A DNA stretch of 64,000 bases from Streptomyces sp. 1-11 (GTDB lineage Bacteria > Actinomycetota > Actinomycetes > Streptomycetales > Streptomycetaceae): the NCBI RefSeq assembly GCF_007176755.1, contig NZ_BJTV01000004.1:124001-188000 (forward strand). The letters are read 5' to 3'. Below are positions 61,572 to 64,000 of this stretch, in pieces. Positions within the stretch are counted from its first letter, which is position 1. Every line of letters begins with the position of its first letter. The notes under the pieces were generated by a model. It saw only the letters and a program-made list of their open reading frames with translations, ran no database searches and was not told the DNA's origin. The translations under genes and the position numbers were made by a program.

Positions 61572-62876
61572 TCAGGTGCCGTGGTCGCAGACGGAGCTGA
61601 GCCAGGTCAGGCTCTCCGGGCTGCTGAGGGTGTCGAGGTTCTTCAGCAGCTCGTCCAGATGACGTTCGCCCGGGTCGGCGAGGAAGTCGATGGTCGCCTG
61701 CGCGAACGCGTCGCGGACCTGCGGCGGCATCGCGTCGGAGGCGTCGAAGCAGTGCACGGCGTCCGGGTCGAGGAGGGTCCGGGCCAGTGAGAGGTGCCAT
61801 TCGGCGCCGCCGTCCCCGGCGGACGGCTGGGCCCCGGCGTGCACGGAGAAGCCGGACTCCTTGGCGCTCCAGGCCCGCTGGGCCCCGGCGGAGGCGAGGT
61901 GGCGGATCAGTTTCTCGGCCTGCGGGGTCGCGCGCAGCAGGGCGACCAGGTCGCCGGAGACCTCCCAGGCGCCGTCGGCGGTGGCGCCGGGGATCAGCCG
62001 GGCCGAGGGTGTGTAGCGGCCGTCGGCCTTCTTCCAGGGGCCGAGGTCGCGGATGAACGAGGCCTGGTGTTCCAGCGTGCACTGCGGGGGGTCGGTGGTG
62101 ACCAGCTCCGACGCCTTCTGGTACTCGGTCTTCAGGGCGCGCCGCACGAGGTCGTCGGGGCCGCCGGCGCCGACCAGCCGGCCCCAGGTGGTCCAGGCCC
62201 GCTTCACCTGCCTGGACTGCCAGGGCAGCCGGCCGCGCGCCCAGCTCTCGTAGGTGCCCGGGCCGTACTGCTGGAGCAGGATGTCCTCGATCCAGTCGGT
62301 GCCGGGCCAGCCGCTGGTGGCGCCGGAGCCCATGCCCAGGCACCACTGGCCGGGCCGCCGCGCGACCTCCCTCAGCGTGCCCGGACGGGTGCGGGCGGGG
62401 TACCAGACGATGCTCTTCAGGTCGGCCTTCAGCGGGAACCAGTACACGTGTCCGTTCAGGGGCGTGGCCCAGGACTCGCTGAAGTCCTCCCGGCGGATCA
62501 GGCCCTCCAGCGGCTCCAGCCGCTGCCGCCCCGCGTAGTCGGCGAGTTCGCCGGGGCCGGTGAGCACCACCACGTCGGGTGGTGTGCCGGTCTCCACGTC
62601 GGCGCTGAGCACCTGGCTCTCGGCGGAGCTGCCCTGGTAGTCGACGCGGATGTGGTTCTCGCGCTCGAAGGGCTCGATGACCGCCTGGCGGAAGTACCGC
62701 GCGTCCCTGCCGGTCCAGTTGGCCAGCAGGGTCACGGTCGGCTCGCTCCCCAGGACGTGTACGCCGGCCACGACGGCCACCGCCAGCACGGCCAGGCAGC
62801 TCGCCACGACGGTGACGGTGCGGACCGCGCGGCGCCGGGTGCCGGGGGCGTCCCGGCCGCTTTCGGGGGCGCTCAC
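61572..62876 (-). CDS. Extracellular solute-binding protein without transporter partners
   Basis: A 434-residue family 1 (sugar-type) extracellular binding protein. A hydrophobic N-terminal segment (VTVVASCLAVLAVAVVAGVHVLG) anchors it; VASC resembles a lipobox but lies early in the segment, so an uncleaved anchor is possible. The binding domain shows VTLLANWTGRDARYFRQAVIEPFERE, PPDVVVLTGPGELADYAG and EVSGDLVALLRATPQAEKLIRHLAS. Its GTG overlaps the stop of the upstream four-TM gene (GTGA). No permease or ATPase gene is adjacent, so a sensory role is more likely than uptake. Confidence 0.85.
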   Translation of the reverse strand: MSAPESGRDAPGTRRRAVRTVTVVASCLAVLAVAVVAGVHVLGSEPTVTLLANWTGRDARYFRQAVIEPFERENHIRVDYQGSSAESQVLSADVETGTPPDVVVLTGPGELADYAGRQRLEPLEGLIRREDFSESWATPLNGHVYWFPLKADLKSIVWYPARTRPGTLREVARRPGQWCLGMGSGATSGWPGTDWIEDILLQQYGPGTYESWARGRLPWQSRQVKRAWTTWGRLVGAGGPDDLVRRALKTEYQKASELVTTDPPQCTLEHQASFIRDLGPWKKADGRYTPSARLIPGATADGAWEVSGDLVALLRATPQAEKLIRHLASAGAQRAWSAKESGFSVHAGAQPSAGDGGAEWHLSLARTLLDPDAVHCFDASDAMPPQVRDAFAQATIDFLADPGERHLDELLKNLDTLSSPESLTWLSSVCDHGT

Positions 62877-63940
62877 CGGGGCCTGAACCGGTAGTCGTCG
62901 ATGTGCGGGCGCAGACCGGTCTCGGTCAGTGCCATGAGCAGGACGCCTCCTATCACGATCCACGCCGAGGCCGCGGCGCGGAAGCCGGTGTGCGCCAGGT
63001 ACGAGGCGGTGCGCGGACCCGCGTCGGAGACGGCCTGCCCGGCCACCACCCGGTCGAGCAGGCCGCGCGTGTCGGCCATGCCCCGGTGGGTCCACACCGT
63101 GAACAGCACCAGGGTGACGAACCCGCCGGCCGTCAGCACCGCCGCGCCGATGAGCTGGCGGTTGTACCGGCGCCGGAAGCGGCGCCGCAGGAAGAGCTGG
63201 GTCTCCGCCAGGGCCGCGCCCAGCGCGAGGGCGCACAGCCCGGCCACGCTCCAGCCGAGCCACAGCGGCCCGCCGAAGGAGGTCTGCCGCCGCACCGCGG
63301 CCCGCTGCTGGTCCTGGAGCAGCTTCAGCCGGGCCTCTATCCCGGACTCGTCGCTCTTCAGCATGCTGCTCGCGTAGCTGAGGTAGGCCTCCCGCAGCAC
63401 GCTGCCGCTGGGCTGGAGCTGGGCCTTCTGGACCATTCCGGTGTACTCGGTGATGAGACCGGCGACCGTCTGCACGGCCTGCCGGCCGGCCGGTCCGCCC
63501 ACGTCGTCGGCTGCGGCCTGGGCGAGGCTCTGCGCGGCCACCGAGATCTGCTTCTGGAACTCGCTGGTCGACGGGGTCGCCCCGGTCGCGTCGGCCTCCG
63601 CCTCGCCGAGCGCGTACAGCGCGGTGTCGATCGAGACGACGGCGGGCGCGCTGGAGGTGCGCAGCGGGCCGGCGTCCCCGTGCACGCCCTGGTAGGAGGC
63701 GAACAGGGACACGGTGAGCAGGGCGGACAGGGCCAGCAGCAGGCGCCGGCGCACCGCGAGGTCGTAGGCGGTGGTGCTGCCGCCGTCCGCCGGCCGCCGC
63801 CCGGCGCCGAGCAGGCGGCCGAGCAGGCGGGGCAGCGGAGCGCGGTCGCGCGGGACCGTGGTGCGGCGCGCGGACCGCGGGCCGCCGGGCGACCGGCCCC
63901 GCTCCGCGCGCGCCGCCGCCGGCTCCCCCGCGGCGCTCAC
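62873..63940 (-). CDS. Four-TM membrane protein with extracellular helical domain (GlnX-like topology)
   Basis: A protein of about 355 residues. A long basic N-terminal tail is followed by TM1 (LLLALSALLTVSLFASYQGV), an extracellular region of about 145 helical residues, TM2 (LWLGWSVAGLCALALGAALA), TM3 (LIGAAVLTAGGFVTLVLFTVW), a short outer loop and TM4 (AAASAWIVIGGVLLMALTE). This is the topology of mycobacterial GlnX, which signals from a binding protein to a kinase. The GTG at 63940 overlaps the stop of an upstream gene. Homology to GlnX is judged by layout only. Confidence 0.75.
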   Translation of the reverse strand: MSAAGEPAAARAERGRSPGGPRSARRTTVPRDRAPLPRLLGRLLGAGRRPADGGSTTAYDLAVRRRLLLALSALLTVSLFASYQGVHGDAGPLRTSSAPAVVSIDTALYALGEAEADATGATPSTSEFQKQISVAAQSLAQAAADDVGGPAGRQAVQTVAGLITEYTGMVQKAQLQPSGSVLREAYLSYASSMLKSDESGIEARLKLLQDQQRAAVRRQTSFGGPLWLGWSVAGLCALALGAALAETQLFLRRRFRRRYNRQLIGAAVLTAGGFVTLVLFTVWTHRGMADTRGLLDRVVAGQAVSDAGPRTASYLAHTGFRAAASAWIVIGGVLLMALTETGLRPHIDDYRFRPR

Positions 63941-64000
63941 GCCGTCCCCCTGAGCAGACGGCCGCACTCGCCCCCGCAGTAGACCGAGTCGGCCGGGCCG
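63937..64000 (-). CDS. Partial CDS, C-terminus only
   Basis: The last 20 residues of a protein whose 5' end is beyond the window: GPADSVYCGGECGRLLRGTA. The stop overlaps the next gene's GTG by four bases (GTGA), which supports it as a real operon member. The YCGGEC pair may be part of a zinc knuckle. If the GlnX analogy holds, this gene could encode the signalling partner. Confidence 0.55.
   Translation of the reverse strand, partial: GPADSVYCGGECGRLLRGTA

Overview
The window is GC-rich actinobacterial chromosome, almost certainly Streptomyces. The evidence is very high third-position GC, many GTG starts, ATGA/GTGA stop-start overlaps, and a typical gene set (large ATP-binding LuxR regulator, IclR and HxlR regulators, SpoIIE-type phosphatase, NIS siderophore synthetases, SNF2-SWIM pair). 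About 58 protein-coding genes are supported, two of them cut by the window edges. No rRNA, tRNA, CRISPR array or insertion sequence was recognised.

Layout. 1-6184 (minus): SWIM zinc-finger protein and SNF2 helicase, then a membrane-anchored protein and a ROK sugar kinase. 6263-11130: a single-ATPase (FrcA-like) sugar ABC importer, a GntR/HutC regulator and a divergent Gfo/Idh/MocA dehydrogenase; two identical 17-bp palindromic sites look like the regulator's operators. 11177-14022: an orphan set of nonribosomal-peptide accessory genes (P450, type II thioesterase, MbtH) with no synthetase in view. 15378-22133: allantoicase, allantoinase, IclR regulator, MocA-like nucleotidyltransferase and malate synthase. 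22222-34413: a HipA-like kinase, a phosphatase, two divergent NIS siderophore synthetases, a VWA-protein operon, an HxlR/aminotransferase pair and assorted small genes. 34640-47323: purine permease, 8-oxoguanine/guanine deaminase, uricase, HIU hydrolase, OHCU decarboxylase, an HTH protein, hydroxypyruvate isomerase, tartronate semialdehyde reductase, catalase and glyoxylate carboligase. 48310-56577: two acyl-CoA synthetases, a GAF-LuxR regulator, a LAL regulator and a secreted trypsin. 56734-64000: AlkZ-like protein, PPK2, diacylglycerol-kinase-like protein, patatin and a solute-binding-protein/four-TM-protein pair that resembles the GlnH-GlnX sensory arrangement.

How it works together. The centre of the window is a dispersed purine-to-central-metabolism pathway. 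The permease brings in purines and uricase with its two partner enzymes makes allantoin, with catalase available to remove the peroxide formed. Allantoinase and allantoicase lead towards glyoxylate, which is used by malate synthase or by glyoxylate carboligase plus tartronate semialdehyde reductase. Xanthine dehydrogenase and ureidoglycolate lyase are not visible here.

The strongest new signal is regulatory. Five promoters of this pathway (allB/iclR, aceB, hyi, catalase, gcl) carry pairs of 15-bp TTCC-N7-GGAA-type sites spaced exactly 21 bp apart, the expected work of the IclR/AllR-like protein encoded at 18158. A second motif, TCAAC-N5-GTTGA, occurs at four of the pathway's promoters and overlaps the -35 hexamer in three of them, which suggests a second regulator. 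Other points to check are the orphan NRPS accessory set, the divergent NIS pair without a visible iron box, and the binding-protein/four-TM pair at the right edge.
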